The notes: generated from the letters alone by a model not told the origin. A stretch of 43,213 nt of DNA from Candidatus Buchananbacteria bacterium RIFCSPHIGHO2_02_FULL_39_17 (GCA_001817425.1 MHII01000010.1:1-43213), one strand, 5' to 3'; numbered from the stretch's first letter, positions 1-6,451 are shown. Numbers and translations are program-made.

Positions 1-174
1 TAAATTAAAAACTTTTAACTTTTGACTTGAACTTTTGCCTTTTGACTTTTGCCTTTTGGATTATTATTAATTATACCACAATTCACCAAATTCACCAATA
101 TAAAACCAGCCCGGCTAATGCAGGACTGGTTAGAGATTTAAAGAATCAAGAATATTTGTTGAATGTTGCAGTTT

Positions 175-1023
175 TTAGGTAATGGTTAAGACAACGGTCG
201 TGGTTAAATTCTGGGCCGTCGGATTGCTTGGGATATACTGTTCCAATTTAAATTCTTTAATCCAGTAATTACCCTTGCCAAAAGTCGCGGCCGCCGTGTA
301 AATGTCAATTGAGGTCACGCCCGCGCTAAAACAATCTGTCCCGCCTTTAGTAATACTGGCGGTGCTTTGACCAGAGTTTGAAAGAATAGAACCATTGTCA
401 ACCACTAAACACATTTTGCCCAAATTATTATCTGCGCCAGTAGCATTGTAATCCAATTGCATCACGTCTTCTCCGGCTTTCCAATCGTTACCGGATAAAT
501 TAACGACCCAGCCCGCGCCCGAACCGCGCGCATCCTCAACCCGAAACGCGCCAAAAGGATTTATGGAACTCGTCTGGGCGCTGAAAGAAACGTTAACGCC
601 GGAAAAACTGGCACTTGAGGAAGCGGAAATAACATCCAAGATGCCGGCGGAAACAGTCGTATACATCGTCGAAGTAGAATTAGTCACCGCATAGACATTT
701 GAGTTTGTGCCTAACCCCAAAGAGAAAAGACTATAAATGATCAAGATTGCCGCACCAATGACAACACTATAGCTAAACCGACCTAAATTCAAGGAACGAG
801 ACGTTGGCGCTTCACTACCGGGATGAGAAGCTAGTTGGAAATAATTTGTTTTCTTAACTAAAGAAACAATTTTTTCCACTTCGGCCGCCGTATAATAACG
901 CCAACCGCGGCTGTCGCGACTCGCCTTAGGAATTAAACCCTGTTGTTCCCAGCGAATCACCGTGCTTTTATCCCGATCGATTTTACGAGTGATGTCATGA
1001 AGCCGAAATTTTTCGATTAACAT
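175..1023 (-). CDS. MerR-type HTH protein with one TM helix and WxL-like outer domain
   Basis: A 282-residue protein in three parts. Residues 1-60 look like a MerR-type winged helix: a recognition helix around [12 protein letters not shown] followed by a wing with GWRYYT. Residues 83-105 are one hydrophobic helix ([15 protein letters not shown]). The rest is Ser/Thr/Gly-rich, and its [15 protein letters not shown] stretch (164-178) resembles the conserved core of WxL-type cell-surface domains; two Cys outside the membrane could form a disulfide. With the HTH inside and the helix acting as a signal anchor, the C-terminal part should lie outside the cell. I infer a membrane-bound regulator or a surface protein with an HTH anchor; no ligand or target can be named. 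The ATG at 1023 is the only sensible start. A good promoter lies about 440 bases upstream. Confidence 0.75.
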   Translation of the reverse strand: MLIEKFRLHDITRKIDRDKSTVIRWEQQGLIPKASRDSRGWRYYTAAEVEKIVSLVKKTNYFQLASHPGSEAPTSRSLNLGRFSYSVVIGAAILIIYSLFSLGLGTNSNVYAVTNSTSTMYTTVSAGILDVISASSSASFSGVNVSFSAQTSSINPFGAFRVEDARGSGAGWVVNLSGNDWKAGEDVMQLDYNATGADNNLGKMCLVVDNGSILSNSGQSTASITKGGTDCFSAGVTSIDIYTAAATFGKGNYWIKEFKLEQYIPSNPTAQNLTTTVVLTIT

Positions 1024-1466
1024 ATATTTGCCCCGACGCTACGGTCGGGATCCCCGACTTTCCCGACGTTGAGTCGGGATGCCGACTTAACACCGGCACC
1101 CTCAAAGCTAATAAATTTAGTAGTCGGGATTTTTATTTTTGATTTTAACCTCGACCTTTGTCCTAATAATTATAATTTATATTTAAAAAACGCCTTGATC
1201 AAAGCAAAAGCGTTACCAAATAAATTCAACTTAATTTTGAAATGGGAAATGCCGTCTTTATAGGCTTACAGCTCCCCTCCTTCGCTCAAGCGACGGAAAG
1301 GCAGGCTTTGGTTTTTGTTTTGCTTTGATTTTGATTTCTTGACTAGTGACTTTGAAAAGTACTTTTTTTGATGAAATAGTTCTTGGGGGTCTAGCCGCAA
1401 AAACCCGTTTTTGGGTCTTCTGCAGCAAGACTGCACTATCGCACCATATTACTAGCCTCTATTTAC
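1024..1466 (-). other. Long non-coding leader with several hairpins
   Basis: This stretch lies between the promoter at 1467-1495 and the ATG at 1023. I find no convincing gene. Read on the minus strand it holds a GC hairpin pair near 1390-1435 (GCAG/CTGC, and CAAAAA/TTTTTG around CGGG). Further on is a hairpin TCGC-TTGA-GCGA next to a GGAGGGG ribosome-site-like sequence (1273-1290) that has no start codon after it, and then two CCCGAC/GTCGGG hairpins at 1031-1080. It could be a structured 5' leader, a small RNA gene, or the remains of a lost gene; I do not recognise a known riboswitch. Confidence 0.45.
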
Positions 1467-1495
1467 ATGATAGCACATCTAACTTTTTTTGTCAA
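1467..1495 (-). promoter_or_regulatory. Sigma70-type promoter TTGACA-N17-TATCAT
   Basis: On the minus strand TTGACA (1490-1495) is followed after 17 bases by TATCAT (1467-1472). It points to the MerR-like membrane gene, 440 bases downstream. Confidence 0.7.
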
Positions 1496-1685
1496 TCATT
1501 TTAGGAAAATTTTATTTAATTTTAGATAAAAAATCCGGCGAAAAATATTTACTCCGGCTTTATTTAAATAAAAATAATTATCCACAACTCCCACTACCCT
1601 AAGAACTAACAGCTAACCCGCCTAAATTTTCCAGATTTTAAAATAAGAAAATTTTGGCGGGCTAAAAGCTATAAGCCACTAAAAT

Positions 1686-3035
1686 TTAGTACTGCGAAAT
1701 CATTTTCGGAATCTTAGTTTCCCTAAACTTATGGCCAATGATTTTATCAATATTATAAGTGCCTAATTTTGGCGCCTCAACGTAGCCTTGAATCGCGGCT
1801 TCGGCAAACCAACCGGAATTAATCCAGTCCAAAAGCCATTGATTAACATAACGGGGATCTTCCTGAGTGACGGCCGCGCCGATTGTTCGCAGCCACTTGC
1901 GATTAAATTCTTCTTGCGAGCCAATCGGCGGCGACATCACGATCGGTATGCCTAAAGCACAGTAAAAACTTAATTCCGACGGCTTGGTCCATAAAATATC
2001 AGTTTGGCGCAAGGCGGCATTAAACTTTTTAAAATAATCATCCCTTGTGTTAGAAAAAATAATTTTTACTCCCCGCTCAAGCTCATGACCCAAGCCGGCC
2101 TTTTTCGCGGCTAAACGGAAATAACGACTGACGCTGTTATGAATGCCCGCGACTAAAACCAAACGAATTTTTTTAGTCAAGATCTCGTTTCTCAAACTAT
2201 TTAAAGCTTGCGCCCCAATTTCTTTTTGCGCCCCGGCGCCACCCACGGCAAAAGTTAAAGTCAATAAATGATTGCTAATTTTGGGCAACTGGCTAATGCC
2301 TAAATATTTTTTAATGATGCCGTGATACAAGGACCAGTACTTTTTTTTGGGGTCAAGGTTAACTAAACGCTGAACTAAATCTTTGTTCAACAAGTTTAAT
2401 TTAAGATTACCGATGTTTTCTAACGGCAACGGGAAGCCGGTTAAAAAAATTCTTTTACCCTGCACGCCATAAAGCTTTAATCGTTCCACTACCCGGTAAT
2501 TTGGGGCAAAATAATTAATGCGGCTGGCCGTCGGATTTTTTGGCGCCCAGGCCCGATTGATATCCGCATCCGTCGTCAAACAATAAATCTCACCCGGATA
2601 ATTAAAAACTTCCGCCATAAAAGCCGGCACAAAAAAAGTAGTGATTAACGGCAATGGCTTTTTCGCCAGCTTATTAATTAAATCTTTGCCCCACTTCTTT
2701 TTTTCAATGAGTTCATAAATTTTTTTGACCTGAAAACTTAATTTTGACAAATCACGCCGGGGATAAAATTTTGGAATTTCCTGTAAACTATCATAAAGCT
2801 CCCAGACGGCTGGACCGATAATGGGAAATTTTTTAAAACGGGACACAAACTCATAAAACTTTTTCGCTTCCCGCCAGATCTTTCGGTCTGATGCCGAAAT
2901 CCCCGGATAATTATTAGCCGAGATGATCTGATTTTTTTCGGCCAAAAATTTCAAAGGAAAAGCCGCTCGCTGATGGCCATAGCCCATGTCAACGGAAATT
3001 AACCAGGCCTTGACGTGGTTGTGGTTTGGTTTCAT
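1686..3035 (-). CDS. GT28/MGDG-synthase-like glycosyltransferase (GT-B fold)
   Basis: A 449-residue protein with the two halves of a GT-B enzyme. The N-terminus has ISVDMGYGHQRAA (13-25), the GxGHxxAA acceptor-side loop of the MurG/diacylglycerol-glycosyltransferase group. The C-terminal half has TKPSELSFYCALGIPIVMSPPIGSQEEFN (about 352-380), matching the nucleotide-sugar-binding segment of GT28 enzymes. It probably transfers a sugar from a UDP-sugar to a lipid at the inner face of the membrane. Substrate unknown. It is longer than MurG and lacks the usual MurG signature, so I prefer the glycolipid-synthase side of the family. It is divergent to the DedA gene; a possible promoter (TTTCAA-N17-TAAAAT) lies just upstream of the ATG. 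Confidence 0.72.
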   Translation of the reverse strand: MKPNHNHVKAWLISVDMGYGHQRAAFPLKFLAEKNQIISANNYPGISASDRKIWREAKKFYEFVSRFKKFPIIGPAVWELYDSLQEIPKFYPRRDLSKLSFQVKKIYELIEKKKWGKDLINKLAKKPLPLITTFFVPAFMAEVFNYPGEIYCLTTDADINRAWAPKNPTASRINYFAPNYRVVERLKLYGVQGKRIFLTGFPLPLENIGNLKLNLLNKDLVQRLVNLDPKKKYWSLYHGIIKKYLGISQLPKISNHLLTLTFAVGGAGAQKEIGAQALNSLRNEILTKKIRLVLVAGIHNSVSRYFRLAAKKAGLGHELERGVKIIFSNTRDDYFKKFNAALRQTDILWTKPSELSFYCALGIPIVMSPPIGSQEEFNRKWLRTIGAAVTQEDPRYVNQWLLDWINSGWFAEAAIQGYVEAPKLGTYNIDKIIGHKFRETKIPKMISQY

Positions 3036-3075
3036 ATAATTTCATTTTAGCAGAAAAAATAAGAGTTTGAAACTC

Positions 3076-3104
3076 TTGCTCATTTAAAATCAAACCGCTA
3101 TAAT
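3076..3104 (+). promoter_or_regulatory. Promoter TTGCTC-N17-TATAAT, leaderless start
   Basis: TTGCTC (3076-3081), 17 bases, then a perfect TATAAT (3099-3104). Only six bases separate the -10 box from the ATG at 3111, so transcription should start at or next to the start codon. Confidence 0.75.
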
Positions 3105-3110
3105 TGATTT

Positions 3111-3722
3111 ATGATTGAAGCGATTGTTAGTTTTTTGGTTTATTGGATTACTTATATCATCGGTTTGACCGGCTATGCGGGCATTTTTTTATTAATGCTT
3201 CTGGAAAGCGCCGGCGCGCCGATTCCTTCGGAAATCATTATGCCGTTTTCCGGGTTTTTAATTGTTTCCGGCAAGCTCAATTTCTGGCTCGTGGTTCTGA
3301 TTGGCGCTTCGGCCAATTTAATCGGTTCAATTTTCGCCTACTTAGGCGGTGTTTGGGGCGGCCGACCAATGCTGGAAAAATGGGGCAAATACCTCTTAAT
3401 TTCCCGCCGCGATTTGGATTTGGCGGATCGCTGGTTTAAAAAACACGGTGAATTAACCGTATTTTTCAGCCGGTTGGTGCCGCTCTTGCGGACTTTTATC
3501 TCTTTTCCGGCCGGCGTGGCAAAAATGAATTTTAAAAAATTCTGTATCTATACATTTTTAGGCGCCCTACTCTGGGTTTGGCTTTTTACTTGGCTGGGCG
3601 TGAAAATGGGTCAAAATTGGGAATTAATCAGAAAAAAAATTGAGGCCTTTGATTTTTTTATTTTAGCAATTGCCGTCTTAATTATTTTTTGGTACGCAAA
3701 AAAACATTTCAAAAAATCATAA
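3111..3722 (+). CDS. DedA family membrane protein
   Basis: A 203-residue polytopic membrane protein. It carries the DedA/SNARE-associated domain signatures: GAPIPSEIIMPFSGFL (36-51) and FFSRLVPLLRTFISFPAGVAKM (about 118-139), with the conserved acidic residue near the first re-entrant helix and the Arg pair in the second. DedA proteins are known as phospholipid or polyprenyl-phosphate transporters (flippases) in the cytoplasmic membrane. Length is normal for the family. It has no Shine-Dalgarno site, and the promoter position implies a leaderless mRNA. It converges with the holin-like gene, with a strong terminator between them. Confidence 0.88.
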   Translation: MIEAIVSFLVYWITYIIGLTGYAGIFLLMLLESAGAPIPSEIIMPFSGFLIVSGKLNFWLVVLIGASANLIGSIFAYLGGVWGGRPMLEKWGKYLLISRRDLDLADRWFKKHGELTVFFSRLVPLLRTFISFPAGVAKMNFKKFCIYTFLGALLWVWLFTWLGVKMGQNWELIRKKIEAFDFFILAIAVLIIFWYAKKHFKKS

Positions 3723-3810
3723 TAAAGCAGCAAGCCTTGAAAAACGTATGAAAAACGCAAGTGTTTTTTAGATTTTAAATCACTATTGCTGTTCTGTGAG
3801 ACGAGGGGGC

Positions 3811-3886
3811 TTGGGAGCAACATTGAGACCCAAGGCGAGAGAAACTAAACTTAGATTGACGCAACGGGACGAATTGTTGCCCCCAA
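3811..3886. other. Structured intergenic segment closed by an 11-base inverted repeat
   Basis: TTGGGAGCAAC (3811-3821) pairs with GTTGCCCCCAA (3876-3886), leaving a small two-base bulge. The enclosed 54 bases are less AT-rich than the surrounding spacer. It lies downstream of dedA, just before the terminator. It may be a small RNA, a 3'-UTR structure or another palindromic element; I cannot assign it to a known RNA family. Confidence 0.35.
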
Positions 3887-3893
3887 TGGTTTT

Positions 3894-3921
3894 CTGCCAC
3901 TTTTGCCACCAAAAGTGGCAG
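3894..3921. terminator. Bidirectional terminator between convergent genes
   Basis: CTGCCACTTTT and AAAAGTGGCAG form a perfect 11-bp stem with a six-base loop. AT/T-rich sequence flanks both sides, exactly between convergent dedA and the holin-like gene. Confidence 0.75.
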
Positions 3922-3927
3922 TATATT

Positions 3928-4266
3928 TTATTTCTTAATTAACCTATTCACCAAATAATTAACCACCGACAAAACAATGCCAAAAATAAAAGCGGTGACA
4001 AAACCATCAACCGAAAAACCCGGCACTAAGCCGCTGGCAATCAAAATCAAAATGGCATTAATCACTAAAGTAAAAAGCCCGAGGGTTAAAATATTAATCG
4101 GCAAAGTCAAAATCACTAGAACTGGCTTAATAATCATATTAACCAAAGCTAAAACTAAAGCGGCAACAAGCGCGGTACTAATATCAGCGACTTTAATGCC
4201 GGGCAAAATATTGGTGGCGAAAAAAATAACCACGGCAATCACGACTAATTTTATTAAAAATTTCAT
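3928..4266 (-). CDS. Phage holin superfamily IV / YvlD-like membrane protein
   Basis: A 112-residue protein made almost entirely of four hydrophobic helices, ending in a basic NRLIKK tail. The second loop motif ALVNMIIKPVLVILTLPINILTLGLF is characteristic of the Mycobacterium-type four-TMS holin family (PF04020), which includes YvlD. Despite the name, most members are chromosomal and of unknown role; nothing here suggests a prophage. Normal length for the family. Confidence 0.85.
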   Translation of the reverse strand: MKFLIKLVVIAVVIFFATNILPGIKVADISTALVAALVLALVNMIIKPVLVILTLPINILTLGLFTLVINAILILIASGLVPGFSVDGFVTAFIFGIVLSVVNYLVNRLIKK

Positions 4267-4441
4267 AGAATTTTTTAGTTAATAGTTAGCTCATTTCATT
4301 ATACCAAAAAATCGCCCGACAATGAACAGCTGGCTAATGATAAATTAAATGCATAAAAACCGCCCCCGCCTTGACTCATATTCGGCGAGGCAGGCAAAGA
4401 GGCGGCTAGAGTTTTCTTGATGATAAAAGGAATAGCAAAAA

Positions 4442-4624
4442 TTATTTTTTAGCTATACTTTTATTAAAACATTGTTTGCAGTATTGTAGTTTATTTTTCA
4501 ATCTAACATCTTGAATAATCTCAAATAACGAATATGATTCTTTGCCACAGCTCTGGCAATACCTCGATTCGCCGGTTACAAATTTTCTGACTCCAAATTT
4601 CTTAGCCGTTCCAATTTTTTCCAT
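4442..4624 (-). CDS. Small protein with two CxxC pairs
   Basis: A 60-residue protein with C23-x2-C26 and C49-x2-C52, spaced as in a zinc ribbon, and a basic N-terminus (KKFGVRKF). I do not recognise the family. It follows tRNA-Trp on the same strand, where secE/nusG often stand in other bacteria, but it resembles neither. A zinc-binding nucleic-acid or ribosome-associated role is possible but only inferred. Confidence 0.5.
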   Translation of the reverse strand: MEKIGTAKKFGVRKFVTGESRYCQSCGKESYSLFEIIQDVRLKNKLQYCKQCFNKSIAKK

Positions 4625-4776
4625 ATTATTTTTGGTTAAATTTGCCTCTTATAATCTTACTACTTTCTGGCTAAAAAGTCAATTTTATGCATAAAAGCTA
4701 AGAATGAATTTCTCGGCTTTTTCTTCTTATATGACAGTTCGAAGCCTCTCGGTTACTCGAACCAATCACTAGGCAA

Positions 4777-4847
4777 CAGGGGAAGAAGGAATTGAACCCT
4801 CATCTCTGGTTTTGGAGACCAGCATACTACCGTTGTACTATTCCCCC
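4777..4847 (-). tRNA. tRNA-Trp (CCA)
   Basis: A complete 71-nt cloverleaf with acceptor GGGGGAA/TTCCCCT, discriminator G, D stem GTAC/GTAT, anticodon arm CTGGT-CTCCAAA-ACCAG (anticodon CCA) and T loop TTCAATT. The 3' CCA is not encoded. It is the last tRNA of the cluster on this strand, after rpmG. Confidence 0.93.
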
Positions 4848-4852
4848 ACTAA

Positions 4853-4916
4853 GTCATCCGAACTTGATTCGGGATCTTATGATATATAAGAGATTCTGAA
4901 ACAAGTTCAGAATGAC
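4853..4916. repeat. Cloverleaf-like palindromic element
   Basis: The outer GTCAT/ATGAC arms enclose three small hairpins: CCGAA-cttga-TTCGG, CTTAT/ATAAG and TTCTGAA-acaag-TTCAGAA. The same outer arms and the AAACAAGTT core recur at 42703-42759. It lies between tRNA-Trp and rpmG. Confidence 0.6.
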
Positions 4917-4927
4917 AGTTGTCAGAC

Positions 4928-5083
4928 TTATTTAGTTTCTTTGTGCATGGAATGCTTGCGGCAATGTTTGCAGAATTTTTTTAATTCCAGACGAGTTTTA
5001 AGAATTTTTTTATTTTTGTGGGAAAAATAATTTATCCTCTTGCAATTCGTACATTCAAATTTGATTAGATTATCTTGCGGCAT
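4928..5083 (-). CDS. rpmG: 50S ribosomal protein L33 (zinc type)
   Basis: A 51-residue L33 starting [14 protein letters not shown], with the paired C-x2-C motifs (CTNC and CKHC) of the zinc-binding form and the NYFSHKNKK segment typical of L33. I chose the ATG at 5083 rather than an in-frame ATG 33 bases upstream because a GGAG site stands seven bases before it and because L33 homology starts there. The sequence just upstream (5084-5110) resembles that upstream of rplB. It sits inside the tRNA cluster, as in many bacteria. Confidence 0.92.
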   Translation of the reverse strand: MPQDNLIKFECTNCKRINYFSHKNKKILKTRLELKKFCKHCRKHSMHKETK

Positions 5084-5193
5084 AAGTTCTCCTTCGCTTC
5101 GCTCAGTCAAATTCAAAATTTAAAAATCAAAATTCAAAATGACTGGTTAAATAATAGTTAATTATTAAGTGTTACTAGTTAATTGTTCTTTAG

Positions 5194-5300
5194 TGGAGCC
5201 AGGGAGAGGATTTGTCCCGGTCGCCTTAGGCGACCGAGGATCCCGACTTCTTAATTATTTTAATAAATCAGTGCGTCGGGGAACCGGGAACCTACAGTTT
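5194..5300 (-). pseudogene. Broken 3' half of a tRNA-Thr-like gene
   Basis: On the minus strand AAACTGTAGGTTCCCGGTTC (5281-5300) resembles the anticodon 3' arm, variable loop and T-arm start of the nearby tRNA-Thr(UGU). The end, ACAAATCCTCTCCCTGGCTCCA-like (5194-5215), resembles its T arm and acceptor and includes CCA. Between them lie a GTCGGG hairpin with an AT-rich loop and a GGTCGCC-taa-GGCGACC hairpin. No matching 5' half is visible. I read it as a tRNA remnant split by palindromes. Confidence 0.5.
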
Positions 5301-5362
5301 ATCCCGATTTTATAAAAATTTTACTGGAGCCGGAGGTCGGATTCGGACCGACGACTTATTTA

Positions 5363-5467
5363 CCCCGCACCATTTGCCAACAAGCCAGGAGAGGGATTCG
5401 AACCCACGACCTACTGTTTACAAAACAGTTGCTCTACCGCTGAGCTATCCTGGCAAATGGTGCGGGG
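5363..5467. repeat. Perfect 17-bp inverted repeat flanking tRNA-Thr
   Basis: CCCCGCACCATTTGCCA on the minus strand (5451-5467) is perfectly complementary to the copy at 5363-5379. Four bases of the 5' arm are the first four bases of tRNA-Thr, so the tRNA acceptor stem and this long stem compete. Confidence 0.85.
5383..5454 (-). tRNA. tRNA-Thr (UGU), nested inside another tRNA
   Basis: A complete 72-nt cloverleaf: GCCAGGA/TCCTGGC acceptor, D arm GCTC-AGCGGTA-GAGC, anticodon arm ACTGT-TTTGTAA-ACAGT (anticodon TGT), T loop TTCGAAT, discriminator U. One U-U mismatch lies in the T stem. No CCA is encoded. It lies between the two halves of a Gly-like tRNA and within a 17-bp inverted repeat. Confidence 0.9.
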
Positions 5468-5610
5468 CTGGCGCAAAACAGTTACTCTACCACTGAGTTA
5501 CTCCGGCTTACAGTTTCTCACTATACTCTTGAATCATTGAGAATCCCGATTCTGGCCTAAATTCAATTCGATGGTTAATTGTCAATAGTTAAATGTTAAT
5601 TATTAAAAGT

Positions 5611-5692
5611 TGGGCCGGGAGGGATTCGAACCCCCGTAGGCAAAGCCAGCTGATTTACAGTCAGCCCTCGTTGACCGCTTGAGTACCGACCC
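5611..5692 (-). tRNA. tRNA-Tyr (GUA)
   Basis: An 82-nt class II tRNA with acceptor GGGTCGG/CCGGCCC (one G-U), discriminator A, anticodon arm GCTGA-CTGTAAA-TCAGC (anticodon GTA), a long variable arm and T loop TTCGAAT. The CCA is not encoded. It stands between the two Thr tRNAs, as in the classic bacterial cluster. Confidence 0.94.
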
Positions 5693-5726
5693 AAGTAAAC
5701 AACTATTAACTAATAACAATTGACAG

Positions 5727-5996
5727 TTAACCTTGTCTTAACTTTTTACTAAAGCCGCCTAATTGTTTAGCAATCTCTTCACATTCCAACATCATTTCAT
5801 CAAAATTCTTTCTATTAATTAAATCGGCAGAATGCATTACGTCCAGACAAGCGACAACTTCACTAGCGGAACCAAGCGACAACTGAATGAAACGAAAAAA
5901 TTCTTTATCGGATTGCCGAGCTGATCCTTCTACGATATTCAGGACTATTGACAGAGTGGCGCGCCTAAGTTGTTCTTTCAAGCTATAAACTCTCAA
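5727..5996 (-). CDS. Four-helix-bundle protein of the 23S-intervening-sequence family
   Basis: The 89 residues from a TTG codon include SLKEQLRRATLSIVLNIVEGSAR and later SLGSASEVVACLDV, the signature of the S23/IVP four-helix-bundle family, named for proteins coded in 23S rRNA intervening sequences and of unknown function. Family similarity (FRFLDFPVYIKARDFYKLVLH) continues upstream in frame to about 6089, where a TAA blocks it, but no ATG, GTG or TTG is found there. Either a rare start is used or the gene has lost its start. It occupies the spacer between tRNA-Tyr and tRNA-Thr(GGU). Confidence 0.7.
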   Translation of the reverse strand: MRVYSLKEQLRRATLSIVLNIVEGSARQSDKEFFRFIQLSLGSASEVVACLDVMHSADLINRKNFDEMMLECEEIAKQLGGFSKKLRQG

Positions 5997-6149
5997 GTCT
6001 TGAGTCTGGTGTAAAACTAACTTATAGAAATCCCGGGCTTTAATATAGACTGGGAAGTCAAGAAAGCGAAAAGTTTCCGTAACGAAAAATTATTACTAAG
6101 CTGCGCTATGTTATTAATTGTTAATAGTTAAATGTTAACTGTTCGAAAG

Positions 6150-6430
6150 TGGAGCCCAAGCGCGGAATTGAACCGCGGACCTACTCCTTCATGTATACCT
6201 CTATTTCGTCTTCTTTAAACTTATAAGAGGATTAGACTGTATCTTAGACATATTTCACTAAAAATGAAACTTAGTCTCCCTTGTCAGTCGTTCGAGCGCG
6301 CTGTGGCACTACGGTCTGATCCATATTAGATTAGGATTTTAACCGTTATTCGGGATTCATTATCGAGTTTCCAAGACAATGGGCATCTTTAAATACCATG
6401 GAGTTGCTCTACCAGCTGAGCTACTTGGGC
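6150..6430 (-). tRNA. tRNA-Thr (GGU) interrupted by a group I intron
   Basis: Exon 1 (6395-6430) runs from acceptor GCCCAAG through D arm GCTC-AGCTGGTA-GAGC and anticodon stem ACTCC to ATGGT. Exon 2 (6150-6189) runs AA-GGAGT, variable AGGTC, T arm CGCGG-TTCAATT-CCGCG, acceptor CTTGGGC, U73 and an encoded CCA. Joined after U36 they give a normal seven-base loop ATGGTAA with anticodon GGT. The split between positions 36 and 37, with U before and G at the intron end, is what group I splicing needs. Confidence 0.9.
6190..6394 (-). ncRNA. Group I self-splicing intron, 205 nt
   Basis: The intron starts after a U and ends in G. The core includes a P7 pair with the typical bulge: GACTA (near 6272-6276) against TA-C-AGTC within AAGATACAGTC (6235-6245). 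A P8 hairpin TTTCA...TGAAA lies between the P7 strands, and a P9-like CCTCT...AGAGG stem precedes the 3' splice site. The splice sites restore a perfect tRNA. No endonuclease gene lies inside it. Subgroup not assigned. Confidence 0.85.
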
Positions 6431-6451
6431 AAAAACTATTTAAACATATTG

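Larger units (their letters stand above)
5325..5507 (-). pseudogene. Interrupted Gly-like tRNA hosting tRNA-Thr
   Basis: The 5' part (5474-5507) gives acceptor GCCGGAG, D arm ACTC-AGTGGTA-GAGT and the start of an anticodon arm. The 3' part (5325-5362) gives T arm GTCGG-TCCGAAT-CCGAC, acceptor CTCCGGC, U73 and an encoded CCA. The two acceptor halves pair perfectly. Acceptor, short D loop and U73 resemble bacterial tRNA-Gly, which would fit the usual thr-tyr-gly-thr order. A 105-base block holding a whole tRNA-Thr lies between the halves. With the inverted-repeat block removed, the remaining 78 bases could form an ACTG-TTTTGCGC-CAGT arm, but position 55 is C instead of the near-invariant U. So it is probably a pseudogene, though an intron-like arrangement is not excluded. 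Confidence 0.6.

Noticed and set aside
1069-1263. Plus-strand open frame of 64 codons in the leader
   Set aside because: It overlaps GC palindromes and AT-rich leader, has no ribosome site and no protein-like composition.
1380-1460. A known riboswitch (preQ1, c-di-GMP, fluoride) in the long leader
   Set aside because: None of the conserved core sequences of these classes could be matched by eye.
3928-4266. Prophage, because of a holin-like gene
   Set aside because: The family is mostly chromosomal, and no endolysin, capsid or integrase gene is near.
4442-4624. secE at the position after tRNA-Trp
   Set aside because: The protein has two CxxC pairs and no membrane helix.
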